Origin: Chloroflexota bacterium
Lineage (GTDB): Bacteria > Chloroflexota > Anaerolineae > Anaerolineales > Villigracilaceae
Length of the DNA stretch: 64,000 bases
Assembly: GCA_013112685.1 (NCBI GenBank)
Contig: JABFGC010000002.1
Location: forward strand, 2,056,902-2,120,901
Reading direction: 5' to 3'
Part shown: positions 44,200 through 53,666 of the stretch, in pieces
How the letters are laid out: every line of letters begins with the position of its first letter
How positions within the stretch are numbered: position 1 is the stretch's first letter
Notes under the pieces: model-generated
What the model was told of the DNA's origin: nothing
Database searches by the model: none
The model's input: the letters and a program-made list of their open reading frames with translations, nothing else
Translations under genes and position numbers: made by a program

Positions 44200-45153
44200 A
44201 TGCGTCCCTTTTTATTGACTCTCTGCCTTCTCTTTCTAACGTCGCTCGCCTGCGGGTCATCCGCCCTGACGACTGAGCCAGCGCCCGCGGACCGTTCTTC
44301 CGCCGTTCCAACGGATCGAGTGAAGCAATCCCCCGAATCGGACGTTTATCCCCCAAAGTCAACCACAAGCGAATATGCAAACCCTGTGCCTTTGCCCTAT
44401 CCGGTCAATTCGGCGGGCGCGGAGGATTCCGCTTTTGTCATGCCGGACGGGAATACGCTTTACGTCTGGTTCACGCCCAGTCCGCAGATCCCGCCCGAAA
44501 AACAACTCTTTGACGGCGTGACCGGTATTTACGTTTTCCACAAGCAAGCTGGCGGCTGGAGCGAACCGGAGCGGATAACGCTCCAGGACCCGGACAAAGT
44601 GGCGCTCAACGGCTGCGAATTCGTCCGTGGAGATAGGATGTGGTTCTGCACGGCGCGCGAGGGATTTACCGGTATGCGCTGGTACATCGCCGAGTTCGAG
44701 GACGGGGAATGGCGAAACTGGAAGCCTGCCGATTTCAACCTGGAATACGAAGTAGGCGAACTGCACATCACCGCCGACGGCAGGGAACTTTACTTTCACT
44801 CGCTCCGTCCCGGCGGAAAGGGCGAATACGACATCTGGGTTTCGCAAAATATCGGCGGCGAATGGGGGGAACCGGTCAACCTTGAGATCGTCAATTCAAG
44901 CTACGGCGACGGCTGGCCCTTCATCACAGAGAATGGTTTGGAATTGTGGTTTACCCGCATTGTCGGCGCGCCGGAGTTGTGGCGCTCCAAACGGGTGGAC
45001 GGAGAATGGACTCAACCCGAGAAGATGTTTGCTCCGTTCGCAGGGGAGGCATCCCTGGATAACGAAGGCAACGTTTACTTTACGCATCACTTCTACAAGG
45101 ATAACGTCATGCTCGAAGCGGATATTTACACCGCACAAAGGATCGTCCCATGA
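44200..45153 (+). CDS. PD40/TolB-like beta-propeller lipoprotein
   Basis: Exported lipoprotein of 317 residues. The signal peptide ends in lipobox LTSLACG, then comes a Thr/Pro-rich linker and WD40-like PD40 units: SAFVMPDGNTLYVWF, ITADGRELYFHSLRPGGKGEYDIWVSQ (split in two blades), FITENGLELWFTR, LDNEGNVYFTHHFY. Such propellers bind proteins or sugars at the cell surface. Its last 4 bases overlap the start of the next lipoprotein gene (ATGA), so the two are co-translated. Confidence 0.78.
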   Translation: MRPFLLTLCLLFLTSLACGSSALTTEPAPADRSSAVPTDRVKQSPESDVYPPKSTTSEYANPVPLPYPVNSAGAEDSAFVMPDGNTLYVWFTPSPQIPPEKQLFDGVTGIYVFHKQAGGWSEPERITLQDPDKVALNGCEFVRGDRMWFCTAREGFTGMRWYIAEFEDGEWRNWKPADFNLEYEVGELHITADGRELYFHSLRPGGKGEYDIWVSQNIGGEWGEPVNLEIVNSSYGDGWPFITENGLELWFTRIVGAPELWRSKRVDGEWTQPEKMFAPFAGEASLDNEGNVYFTHHFYKDNVMLEADIYTAQRIVP

Positions 45154-46262
45154 GAAAGCCGCTTCTTTTCCTTCTCCTCCTTATCCTGGTATCCATCGCC
45201 TGCAACGGCGGCGGGACTCCATCCATCCCGCCCGCGCCGGAAAACTCCGTCTTCGATTCAGGCAAAACCGCCTACGGCTTCTTCCCCTCCCCGCCGGAGG
45301 CGACAATCGAAAGCGTTTTGCAACTCTTCCAGGATATGAGCGCGCACGGAGATTTTGTCCTCATCCAGCAAAACACGGACTGGGAAAGTTTCGTAACCAG
45401 CGTGGACGGCGAATCGCAAACCCGCACCGACCTGATCAACCAGGTCAAACTCGCGCGGCAGAACAACCTCGAAACCATCTTCGTCCTCGATGCGCTGAAC
45501 GGACTCAACCGCCGTGAGTTCATCGGCTTGCCCGCAGGCTGGGAGGCGGGGTTCGCCAATCCGAACGTCCGCGCCGCGTATAAAAATTACGCGCTTTGGG
45601 TCGTGCGTAATTTCCATCCGCGTTATCTGGGTCTCGCCTCCGAGATCAACACCTACATGGATGCCTACCCGGACGACGCGCCGAATTTCATCAGCCTGTA
45701 TCACGAAATCTACGCCCTGGTCAAAGCCGAAGCGCCCCAAACGCAGGTTTTCGTCACGTTTCAATGGGATGATTTGAACAACATGTTCCCGCAGCCCGAA
45801 GAGGGAAACCGCCAGCGCCTCTCCCCGAACTGGGAGCAGATCGAAGCCTTCGAGCCGAATCTGGACGTTTGGGCGATCTCGACGTATCCATACTTTGTCT
45901 TCCCCTCCGGCGCAGACATTCCCGCCGACTATTATTCCCCGCTTCTCTCGCGGACCTCAAAACCGCTCGCCATTGCCGAGGGCGGATTCACCTCACAGCC
46001 AGTCGGCGCGATCACAGCCGCGCCCGAAGACCAGGTTGCCTTTCTCAACGCGATCCACGATCAACTCGGCTCGCGGACGGTCTTCTGGGTCAATACCCTG
46101 CTAAACGATCTCAACCTGGATTCGTATGCCGAGGAAATGTCCAGGCAGGGACGCGACCCAGACGATGCGTTCACGCTCGCCAATTTTGCCTACATCGGGT
46201 TTCGTAACTTCGACGGTTCCCCCAAACCAGCATTGGAGGTGTGGAATGGGTTTCAAAAGTAA
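45150..46262 (+). CDS. Lipoprotein with glycoside-hydrolase-like TIM barrel
   Basis: Exported lipoprotein of 370 residues (lipobox LVSIACN). The body looks like a (beta/alpha)8 barrel: an early strand with QQNTDWESF, TIFVLDALNG, the strand LGLASEINTYMDAYPD, whose Glu sits where an acid/base catalyst would in clan A hydrolases, then TQVFVTFQWDD, DVWAISTYPYF, and PLAIAEGGFTS, with a Glu near the nucleophile position. A glycosidase or a related carbohydrate-binding protein is plausible but not proven. Overlaps the upstream propeller gene by 4 bases. Confidence 0.6.
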   Translation: MRKPLLFLLLLILVSIACNGGGTPSIPPAPENSVFDSGKTAYGFFPSPPEATIESVLQLFQDMSAHGDFVLIQQNTDWESFVTSVDGESQTRTDLINQVKLARQNNLETIFVLDALNGLNRREFIGLPAGWEAGFANPNVRAAYKNYALWVVRNFHPRYLGLASEINTYMDAYPDDAPNFISLYHEIYALVKAEAPQTQVFVTFQWDDLNNMFPQPEEGNRQRLSPNWEQIEAFEPNLDVWAISTYPYFVFPSGADIPADYYSPLLSRTSKPLAIAEGGFTSQPVGAITAAPEDQVAFLNAIHDQLGSRTVFWVNTLLNDLNLDSYAEEMSRQGRDPDDAFTLANFAYIGFRNFDGSPKPALEVWNGFQK

Positions 46263-47375
46263 TTACGGGCACTCATTTGCAATCTGCTCTTCGAGCGTCG
46301 CGGCAAAGATGTGATAGCCGGAGCCGTCGCAGGCGGCGCGGAAGTAATAATACGGCGTGGATTGCGGATATGCGACCGCCATGAGCGCATCCAAACCGGG
46401 GTTGGAGATCGGCGCGGGCGGCAAACCGGCAGCCTGGTAGGTGTTGAACGGGGAATTGACCTTCAAATCCTCCAGCGAGAGCGGGGTCTTCCACCATGAG
46501 TTTGCGTCGTGCTGAAAACCGAGGGCGTATTGGACGGTCGGGTCGGCGTCGAGTTTCATGCCGATGGCGAGGCGGTTGAGATACACAGATGCAATGGTCG
46601 GTGCTTCTTCGATGTGAATGGCTTCCCGTTCGACAATCGAAGCGAGCGTGACGGCTTGGAACACGGTCAAGCCGCGGTTGGTGTAGGCGTTTTGCATGTC
46701 GGGGGTGAGGTGGGCAGCGAAGTTTCGTCCGACGACATCGAGCAGTTCCTGAACGGTTGTCTCGCGCGGAAGGGTGTACGTATCCGGGTAGAAAAATCCT
46801 TCCATGGTGAGGGGAGATGCAAAGTCGAGGACTTGAGGCGGGTCGTTCGCAGCGGCGAGAAATGCTTCGGGTGTGATGCCCAGCCCCGAGGTCGGGAGTG
46901 AGGCGGCGATCTCTTCCATCCGCCAGCCGGGCAGAATCGTCAGCACCGCATCGGTGGGAGAAAACTTTTGCAGGGCTTGGGCAATGTCTATGATGGATTG
47001 GGCGGGGCTGAGCGTGAAACTGCCGGATTGAATGGTGAGGTCAATGCCGGTGTAGACGACGTAATCGTAGAACGCATCGGCGCCAGAGATAAGACCAAAT
47101 CCCTCCAGCCGGTCTGCAATCGAAACAACGGACTCGCCCGGTTCGACCACAAAGGATTGTTCCGCGCCGGTTGGATCCAGCGGGGTGGTTAATACGTCGC
47201 CGTGCATGAGCAGCCGCGCAGAATACTCGATGCGGTCTGAAACCGAGAGGACGCTCGACGGCGGACCGTACAACAGCGAGGCGCGCGCGGGGATGTAATA
47301 GATGAACGAAAAAAGACAGGCAGCGACAGCAAGGACGAGAAGGGCGAGGATGAAATAATATTGGTAGCGGCGCAT
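46263..47375 (-). CDS. mltG: Endolytic murein transglycosylase MltG
   Basis: Membrane-anchored lytic transglycosylase of 370 residues that ends glycan strand elongation. It has an N-terminal helix (YYFILALLVLAVAACLFSFIY), then a LysM-like segment (FVVEPGESVVSIADRLEGFGLI), and the YceG catalytic domain with EGFFYPDTYTLP, VTLASIVEREA (catalytic Glu), IASVYLNRLAIGMKLDADPTVQYALG and the terminal YYFRAACDGSGYHIFAATLEE. It follows ruvX with about 50 bases between, the common ruvX-mltG order. Confidence 0.92.
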   Translation of the reverse strand: MRRYQYYFILALLVLAVAACLFSFIYYIPARASLLYGPPSSVLSVSDRIEYSARLLMHGDVLTTPLDPTGAEQSFVVEPGESVVSIADRLEGFGLISGADAFYDYVVYTGIDLTIQSGSFTLSPAQSIIDIAQALQKFSPTDAVLTILPGWRMEEIAASLPTSGLGITPEAFLAAANDPPQVLDFASPLTMEGFFYPDTYTLPRETTVQELLDVVGRNFAAHLTPDMQNAYTNRGLTVFQAVTLASIVEREAIHIEEAPTIASVYLNRLAIGMKLDADPTVQYALGFQHDANSWWKTPLSLEDLKVNSPFNTYQAAGLPPAPISNPGLDALMAVAYPQSTPYYYFRAACDGSGYHIFAATLEEQIANECP

Positions 47376-47424
47376 TTTACGATTTTGGATTTACGATTTT
47401 CGATTTACGATTGCGCTTTGCTTT

Positions 47425-47841
47425 TTACGCATTGCGTCTGGCTTCGAGATAGGACTGCAAAATCACCACCGCCGCAAATTCATCCTGATGACCGGCGCGT
47501 TTTTTACGCGAGACGCCAAGTTCGATGCGCGCGGCGCGGGCGATCTGGGTGCTGTGAGATTCATCCCACATTTCGATGGGGATGTTCGTCTGGTTGCGGA
47601 GTTCATCGGCAAAGCGCGCTGCCCGTCGACCGGCGGGGTTTGGATTCCCGTCATCATCGAAAGACTGACCGACGACGATCAGACCCACGTCGTTTTGCGC
47701 GGCGATTTCCGCCACCTGCGCCGCGTCGAGCAGGCGCGAAACGTGCTGGATGACTTTCAAAGGGCTGGCGATGGCGGCGGTCAGGTCGCTGAGGGCGAGA
47801 CCGATGCGCTTTTCGCCGTGATCAACTGCGAGGATTCTCAT
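47425..47841 (-). CDS. ruvX: Holliday junction resolvase-like RuvX/YqgF
   Basis: RNase H-fold protein of 138 residues implicated in pre-16S rRNA processing and Holliday junction resolution. It starts MRILAVDHGEKRIGLALSD (first catalytic Asp); VGLIVVGQSFDDDGNPNPAGRRA follows, then MWDESHSTQIARA (acidic Glu region) and the terminal HQDEFAAVVILQSYLE with the last Asp. The start at 47841 is preferred over longer readings because it is the family's start. It lies between the baseplate-J-like gene and mltG. Confidence 0.9.
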   Translation of the reverse strand: MRILAVDHGEKRIGLALSDLTAAIASPLKVIQHVSRLLDAAQVAEIAAQNDVGLIVVGQSFDDDGNPNPAGRRAARFADELRNQTNIPIEMWDESHSTQIARAARIELGVSRKKRAGHQDEFAAVVILQSYLEARRNA

Positions 47842-47911
47842 GGGGTTCAGACAATGGATGGTAGACGATGGACGGCAGGCGAACCGTCCGTCCACGGTCC
47901 ATGGTCCACCG

Positions 47912-49397
47912 TCATTTGACCTCCACCGAAATATTGAACGGAATCAACGGAAGCCATCTCCACCACGACGGCGTGATGACAATCTGCGGCGGTTGGCGCA
48001 TGGCAAAGGCGTTTTGCAATTCGGTCAATGCAGATTGCGGTTCGCGTCCGCGAATCAGGTTGAAGACCTGCATCACGTCCACGCCGCGGAGCGCGGTCTG
48101 CCTGGCTTCGAGTTGAAAATGGGTCGCGCCGGAGGAATCCGTGACCGGTTCATCCAGCGATTCTGAATGTCATTTCGCCGAAGGGAGAAAAGCCCTGCGG
48201 GGTCAACGCATTCAGGGAAGAAGCCGCGAGCTGACGCAAATCTTCAGACGAGACGTACCTCGCAGTAAATTCGGCTTCCGTCGAAAGCGACAGCGTATTT
48301 CCCGCTTCGCCCTCCGGCGGGAAAAATTCTTCGTTTTTGATTTCTGTAATCTCCAGCGTATCCATGAACAGCAAATCGCCGGCTCCGATCTGTGAACGAA
48401 TTTGAGATGCCGCCTCATTCCGCAGCGCAGCCAGCGCAACTTCCCGTAATGCAGTGCGATCGTTTTCATCCGCGCCGATGGACTGCGCGTCCGAGCCGCC
48501 CGTTGTTGGTTCCGGGTTACTGACAGTGGCGGATAGCCCCAGCGCCCCTTCGATCATCGAAATCGCGCCTGCTTCCACGTTTCCCTGCGCTCCCGCCTCC
48601 AGCGCCTCGATGCGGACCTCGACGATTTCTTCCGTTCCAGCAGGCAGGCGGGCATCGTTGAGCGTTGCAAAACGGATGAGCGTGGTTGTGGAAATCACCG
48701 TCCCGGCGGGAATTACGATTTCATCCTGACTCAAATTCGTAAACTGCGCCACTCCCCTCGACTTCGATTTGGGAATCGAGATTCGGCTCGAAATCGCGAC
48801 GGATTCTTCATGGTTGACCGTGACGGAAATCGTCCGGGCGGGTAGGTTGCCTGTCAACGCAACCGATTCGATGGACGGACTGGCACTGACCGGGATGACG
48901 ATGGAACTCACCTGCGCTTCAGGATACAAAGTCACCGCCGCGCGCGGGACGAACAAGCCTGCCAGCACGAGGACAGCCACGACTCCCGCCGAGAACGCGA
49001 TCGCCCTCCCCAAAAGCGACGTCCTCCACGCGGGTTCCTTCACGCGGATTTCATCGCGCAAGGCGCGCAAGTTGCGGCGGGGAGGCTTGGGCGTGCGTTG
49101 AGTTCTGGGAGCAGGAGGCGCCCAAGGGTCCTTTTGAGCCGAGGCGGTGGATTGGAAGACCGGAATGCCAAGCGATTCCGCATCCCGTTTGACGTTCATG
49201 CGGCGGGTGACCAAACCCAACTGCGCCCCAAGCGAATCCGCGTGGCGCTGGAGGACCTTCAAATCCAGCAGGCGCAGCGTGACCTTTTCGTATTTGGGCC
49301 ACACCAGCAGAATGCGCGGCGTCTTCGCCCACGATAATTTATCGCGGACGGAGATGAGGTCGTCGTGAGATTCGAGGGTGATGATTTTGGTTTTCAA
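47912..49397 (-). CDS. Membrane protein with baseplate-J-like domain (one-base frameshift)
   Basis: Protein of about 495 residues. The N-terminal 100 residues are a cytosolic alpha/beta part (SVRDKLSWAKTPRILLVWPKYEKV), with a Pro-rich linker, one membrane helix (IAFSAGVVAVLVLAGLFV), and extracellular beta domains with VAQFTNLSQDEIVIPAGTVI and VEVRIEALEAGAQGNVEAGA, the baseplate-J/gp47 pattern. After a +1 shift near 48160-48164 the protein continues ESLDEPVTDSSGATHFQLEA to FNISVEVK. A TTG at 49397 with AAGG upstream is the likeliest start. In bacteria without phage tails the role is unknown; an envelope role is inferred from the mltG operon. Confidence 0.75.
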
Positions 49398-49598
49398 AAG
49401 GAACCTTGATGAACAGAGATGAACGGAGATGTTTGATTTATGGTTTTGACGATTTCCAAGACGGTGACGGATAAAGACGGCGGATTTGGATTTTGGGTTG
49501 CCCAAAGTTAATCAGCAAACAAGCAGGCAGCCCTGTCGCGCGAAGATAATTAAAGGCTTGCGCCAAATGTTCGTTCGTCAAGGTTGAAACCGCTTTTA

Positions 49599-50664
49599 TT
49601 CAGGTTAACTTAGATTGACTTACAATTGGCGGCATGACATGGAAACCCAGATACTTAAGCCGTGAACAAATGGAAGAAAGACGATTAGAAGGTGGTCGTC
49701 TATTGAAAGAAGGCAAGATGTCCCAGGCGGAGATCGCTCGATACCTGGGGGTCAGCCGAGCAACGGTCAGTGATTGGGCTAAGATCGTGGAAGCAACAGG
49801 CATAAGAGGTCTCCGGAAAAAGAAAGCACCAGGTAGCGAAGCGAAGTTGAGTAATGTGCAAAAAGAAAGGCTGAAACGGATGCTGGAGCGTGGCGCTCTG
49901 GCGTGTGGATTTCCAACCGATCGCTGGACACTGGAGCGCGTACGCCAGTTGATCGAAAAAGAATTCAAAGTGAGCTACCATCCGAACTACCTCAATCGCT
50001 TGCTCCGTTCCTTGGGGTTCAGCCGACAACAACCCTTGCCGCAAGCCATGGAACAGGAAAGAGAACTGGTGGAAGCGTGGATCGAGCAAGATTGGTCGAG
50101 GATAAAAAAAGTCGCGGCGGATCGGCGCCGAAATCGTGTTTTGGGATGAATTTGGCTTCTCCTTTCAAGAATCGTTGGCACCGACCTGGGCTCGCCGAGG
50201 CAAACGACCGATCTTCCGCCGAGTGACCAAACAACGGCGTGCCCTCTCCACCGCAGTGGCTCTGACGTTATCTGGCAAGATCTACAAACGGCATTTTGAA
50301 GGTTCGGTCAATAGTCAGAAACTCATCGAAGCGCTCGACCATCTTCGTAGATACGTACCCGGCAAAATCATCTTGATTTGGGATCGGGCTCGGATCCATC
50401 GCAGTAAGATCACTAAAGCTTATTTGCAAAACCATCCTGAAATCCTAGTCGAAGAGTTACCCGCTTATGCTCCTGAACTGAACCCGGAATAGTACTGTCA
50501 TGGCAATGTCAAGCAAGGTCTCAAAAACGCTCGTCCGACAAATAAACAAGAAATATGTTCCATGCTAGATCGTGGCTTTGCTCGCTTGCGGCAACGTCCC
50601 GATTTGTTACTCAGCTTCTTTCACGTTGCAGGCCTTTCTGTTAGGCAACTGAGGTTAACTTGAA
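49599..50664 (+). mobile_element. IS630-family insertion sequence (degenerate)
   Basis: Terminal inverted repeats TTCAGGTTAAC (49599) and GTTAACTTGAA (ending 50664) differ at one position and are flanked by TA at 49597-49598 and 50665-50666, the target duplication of the IS630/Tc1 superfamily. Length 1,066 bases. It carries one transposase gene with a frameshift and an internal stop, so this copy is probably inactive. Its right end overlaps the last codons of the formate dehydrogenase gene. The rest of 49398-49598 shows no assignable feature. Confidence 0.82.
49634..50663 (+). pseudogene. IS630-family transposase, frameshift and in-frame TAG
   Basis: The N-terminal frame has a helix-turn-helix (SQAEIARYLGVSRATVSDW) and DRWTLERVRQLIEKEF. 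The catalytic part follows in another frame: AEIVFWDEFGFS (first Asp), KIILIWDRARIHRS (second Asp), LPAYAPELNPE. There a TAG at 50490-50492 sits where the third acidic residue (LNPEE) is expected, and the sequence continues YCHGNVKQGLKN to RQLRLT and a stop. The frames join if one base is removed near 50126. GAG to TAG is a single change. Loss of the catalytic Glu would inactivate the enzyme. Confidence 0.8.
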
Positions 50665-52880
50665 TAGTACCTCCCCCTCCTCACCTCCACCTCAGGATGC
50701 GCCAACTCATCCTCCCTCGCGGGGAACACCTGCACCGCACACGCCTTGAACTCTGGGATCAAAGCCTGCGGGTCGAGGGCGTCGTTGGTCAGTAAATTCG
50801 CGGCGGCTTCGGCAAAGTGGAAGGGGATGAAGACCACGCCGACGGAGGTTTTCTCGGTGACGCTGGCGCGCAGGACGATCTCTCCGCGGCGGGATTTGAC
50901 GTGTACGGGGTCGTCCTGCTGGATGCCGTGAATGTCCGCGTCGGCGGGGTGGATCTCCACGCGGGCTTCGGGATATGCCTCGTTCAACGCGGAGTTGCGG
51001 GTCATCGTGCCGCCGTGCCAGTGTTCCAGCACGCGCCCCGTCGTGAGGATGAACGGATATTCGTCGTCCACCTCTTCCATCACGGGGACGTAATCGAGTT
51101 GGTGAAACTTCCCTTTGCCGCGCGGGAACGAGTCGGTGAAGAGGGTCGGTGTGCCGGGATGGTCGAGGGTCGGCACGGGATAGATCAAGCCGACTTTTTC
51201 GATGCGCTCGTACGTGATGCCTGCGTAATCGCTGTTCACGCCCGCCATCTCGCGCAGAATCTCTTCGGGGTTGGAATAGGTCCAATGGCTTGTAGCAACT
51301 CCCAGTCGAGACTCGATGCGCAGCGCCAAATCGCAGATGATCTTCCAATCCGGGCGGGATTCTCCACGCGGCGGGTGCGCGGCGCGGACTCGCTGTACTC
51401 TCCGGTCTGTATTCGAAAACGTCCCGTCTTTTTCGGCGAAGGGCACGGCGGGCAGGAAGACATCCGCAAACGCGCCGCTCTCGTTGATGAAAATATCCTG
51501 CGCGACGATGAACTCCAGTTGCCGCATGTGCCTGCGCGTCTCGTTGAGGTTCGGCTCGGACATCATCGGATTCTCGCCCATGATGTAGAGCGCGCGAACG
51601 CCTCCTTCGTGCGCATGGCTGAGGATTTCAGTGGTGGTGAGTCCCAACTTGAGGCTTAACCCGCCCGGCTCGATGTTCCATGCCTTTTCCCATTTGGCGC
51701 GGTTTTCGGGGTTGTCCACGCGCATATAGCCGGGATAATGGAAGGGCATCGCGCCCATGTCGCTTGCACCCTGCACGTTGTTCTGTCCGCGCAGCGGATT
51801 CAGACCCGTGCCGTCGCGTCCGACGTGACCCGTGAGGAAGGCAAGGTGAATCAGCGCGAGCGCCGAAGCCGTGCCGTGCGAAAGCTGCGAGATACCCATG
51901 CCCCAATAAATCGCGGCGTTCCTGGCAGTGGCATACATGCGCGCGGCTTTGCGAATATCCTCGGCGGGGACGCCTGAAATTTCCTCGGCATATCCGGGCG
52001 TGAATTTTTCGAGCGATTCGATGTATTCGTTGAAACCCTCGGTGCGCGAGTTGATGAAATCCCAATTGACCAGGTTCTCTTTGACGATCACATGCGCCAT
52101 CGCGGAAAAGACGGGCACGTTCGTGCCGGGTTTGAGCGGCAGCCACATCTCGGCAAAATCCACCAGTTCGATGCGGCGCGGGCCCACGACGATCATCTTC
52201 GCGCCGCGCTTTTGCACGGCTTCCTTCATTTGCAAAGCGATGATGGGGTGATTTTCGGAGGTGTTCGATCCCGTGACGATGAACACGTCGTTCAGTATCA
52301 CTTGTCCCGCCGTGTTGCTCATGGCGGAGGAGCCAATCGCCTGTTGCAGCGCCACCACCGAACCCGCATGACACAGCCGCGTGCAGTGATCCACGTTATT
52401 GGTGCGGAACAGCGCGCGGAACATCTTTTGCAAGAGGTAATTGTCTTCGTTCGTGGCTTTGGCGCAGCAGTAAACCGCCATCGCATCCGAGCCGTCGCGT
52501 TGGTAGATGCGGACGAGATTATCGGCAGTGAGGTTGAGGGCGGTCTCCCAGTCGGTTTCGACCCAGTCCCAGAGATTGGAGATTTGAGAATTGGGTATCG
52601 GTTTTCCGTCGGTGCTGATGGCATAAACCTGTTCGCGTCCTTCGGGCTTCGGTTTGCCTTCGAGCAAATATCTTCGCACCAGCGGAGTGGTGACGCGCTT
52701 GGGATGATAGACAAAGTCGTAACCGAAACGTCCCTTCACGCACAAGTTGCCGTGATTGACAGGCGAATCGAAGGGACTGGTCACTTTGTAAATGAAGTCA
52801 TCCTTGACGTGCAATTCCAACGTGCAGCCCACACCGCAGTAAGGGCAGGTGGTGGTGGTGATTCGGTCGGGTTTGATCAT
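50655..52880 (-). CDS. fdhA: Formate dehydrogenase catalytic subunit (molybdopterin oxidoreductase)
   Basis: Protein of 741 residues that oxidises formate to CO2 at a Mo/W-bis-pterin centre. The [4Fe-4S] motif CPYCGVGCTLEL ... GNLCVKGRFG is at residues 13-50. The active-site segment HCTRLCHAGSV has Cys where other enzymes have selenocysteine. GTGLNPLRGQNNVQGASDMG and the C-terminal pterin-binding domain (FILTTGRVLEHWHGGTMTR) follow. The final residues YSS and stop are encoded by the end of an IS630 element. Downstream of the Fe-S and NuoEF subunits, forming an NAD(P)-linked soluble complex. One segment (IPNSQISNL) derives from a CCAATCTC-type repeat. Confidence 0.92.
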   Translation of the reverse strand: MIKPDRITTTTCPYCGVGCTLELHVKDDFIYKVTSPFDSPVNHGNLCVKGRFGYDFVYHPKRVTTPLVRRYLLEGKPKPEGREQVYAISTDGKPIPNSQISNLWDWVETDWETALNLTADNLVRIYQRDGSDAMAVYCCAKATNEDNYLLQKMFRALFRTNNVDHCTRLCHAGSVVALQQAIGSSAMSNTAGQVILNDVFIVTGSNTSENHPIIALQMKEAVQKRGAKMIVVGPRRIELVDFAEMWLPLKPGTNVPVFSAMAHVIVKENLVNWDFINSRTEGFNEYIESLEKFTPGYAEEISGVPAEDIRKAARMYATARNAAIYWGMGISQLSHGTASALALIHLAFLTGHVGRDGTGLNPLRGQNNVQGASDMGAMPFHYPGYMRVDNPENRAKWEKAWNIEPGGLSLKLGLTTTEILSHAHEGGVRALYIMGENPMMSEPNLNETRRHMRQLEFIVAQDIFINESGAFADVFLPAVPFAEKDGTFSNTDRRVQRVRAAHPPRGESRPDWKIICDLALRIESRLGVATSHWTYSNPEEILREMAGVNSDYAGITYERIEKVGLIYPVPTLDHPGTPTLFTDSFPRGKGKFHQLDYVPVMEEVDDEYPFILTTGRVLEHWHGGTMTRNSALNEAYPEARVEIHPADADIHGIQQDDPVHVKSRRGEIVLRASVTEKTSVGVVFIPFHFAEAAANLLTNDALDPQALIPEFKACAVQVFPAREDELAHPEVEVRRGRYYSS
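52561..52598. repeat. GAGATTGGAGATTTGAGAATT repeat inside fdhA
   Basis: AGAGATTGGAGATTTGAG followed by AATTGGG resembles the GAGATTAG/AATTGGAG tandem inside the S9 peptidase near 62025-62086 and stays in frame, adding SQISNL-type residues in a surface loop. Confidence 0.45.
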
Positions 52881-52919
52881 GTCGTACCTCCAGACGAGTC
52901 GAAGGTCGAAAGTCGCAGG

Positions 52920-53624
52920 TCACGACCTTTGACTTTTGACTTTCGACCTGTTTTTTCTACCGGTATTCAAAACTGAAATTTCCTGCGGGCTCATGCCTTG
53001 TTCCAATAAAAATTCGCGCTTGGGTTTCAACGCGCCCGTCGGGCAGACGCCCACGCATTGACCGCACAGCACACAGGTCGTTTCGGGGATGGGTTTATCG
53101 AAGAACGTGCCGATCTGCGTTTCGTACCCGCGTCCTTCGAAGTTGATGGCATAGGTGTATTGGGCATCGTCCGCGCAGACCTGCACGCAGCGCCAGCACA
53201 GCAGGCATTTCGAGTAATCGCGCACGTACATCGGGTTATCGTCTTTGACTTCCGACTCGCGCCGCTCGGCATCGGGGAAGCGGCTGGACGATGCGCCGTA
53301 GTCGTACATCATCGCCTGGATGTCATCCGCTTCGGATAGATCCATGGTGGAGGCGAGCATTTCCAAAATGGTGCGTCTCGCGCGGATGACTTTCTCGCTT
53401 CGGGTCTGGACCTTCATGCCTGCTCCTGCCTTGACGATGCACGCCGGCTGGAGGACTCTCTGTCCCTCCACTTCCACCACGCAGATGCGGCAGATGGCGT
53501 TCGCCGTTGTCGCTTCGTGGAAGCAGATCGTGGGGACGTCAATCCCGTTTTCGCGGGCGGCATCGAGCAACGTTTTGCCGTCTTCGATTGTTATTTCCTT
53601 GCCATCAATGGTCAGGGTAATCAT
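52920..53624 (-). CDS. Formate dehydrogenase Fe-S subunit (HoxU/NuoG-N-like)
   Basis: Electron-transfer protein of 234 residues with a 2Fe-2S plant-type ferredoxin domain (ICRICVVEVEG, Cys at about 34-60), a NADH-dehydrogenase-type His-Cys segment, and two 4Fe-4S clusters (YSKCLLCWRCVQVC, TTCVLCGQCVGVCPTGAL). It links the diaphorase subunit to the catalytic subunit. The last residues (SKVKSQRS) arise from the GTCAAAAGTCAAAGGTC repeat that fills the 40-base gap to fdhA, so the native C-terminus may have been extended by the repeat. Same strand as its partners; operon. Confidence 0.9.
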   Translation of the reverse strand: MITLTIDGKEITIEDGKTLLDAARENGIDVPTICFHEATTANAICRICVVEVEGQRVLQPACIVKAGAGMKVQTRSEKVIRARRTILEMLASTMDLSEADDIQAMMYDYGASSSRFPDAERRESEVKDDNPMYVRDYSKCLLCWRCVQVCADDAQYTYAINFEGRGYETQIGTFFDKPIPETTCVLCGQCVGVCPTGALKPKREFLLEQGMSPQEISVLNTGRKNRSKVKSQRS

Positions 53625-53666
53625 GGCTGCCTTTGAATAAAAAGGATGAAGGATGAAGGATGAATC

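Noticed and set aside
50490..50492. TAG in the transposase as a possible pyrrolysine codon, given the nearby MttB genes
   Set aside because: None of the MttB genes here has an in-frame TAG, the gene also has a frameshift, and the site is the catalytic Glu; a nonsense change is simpler.
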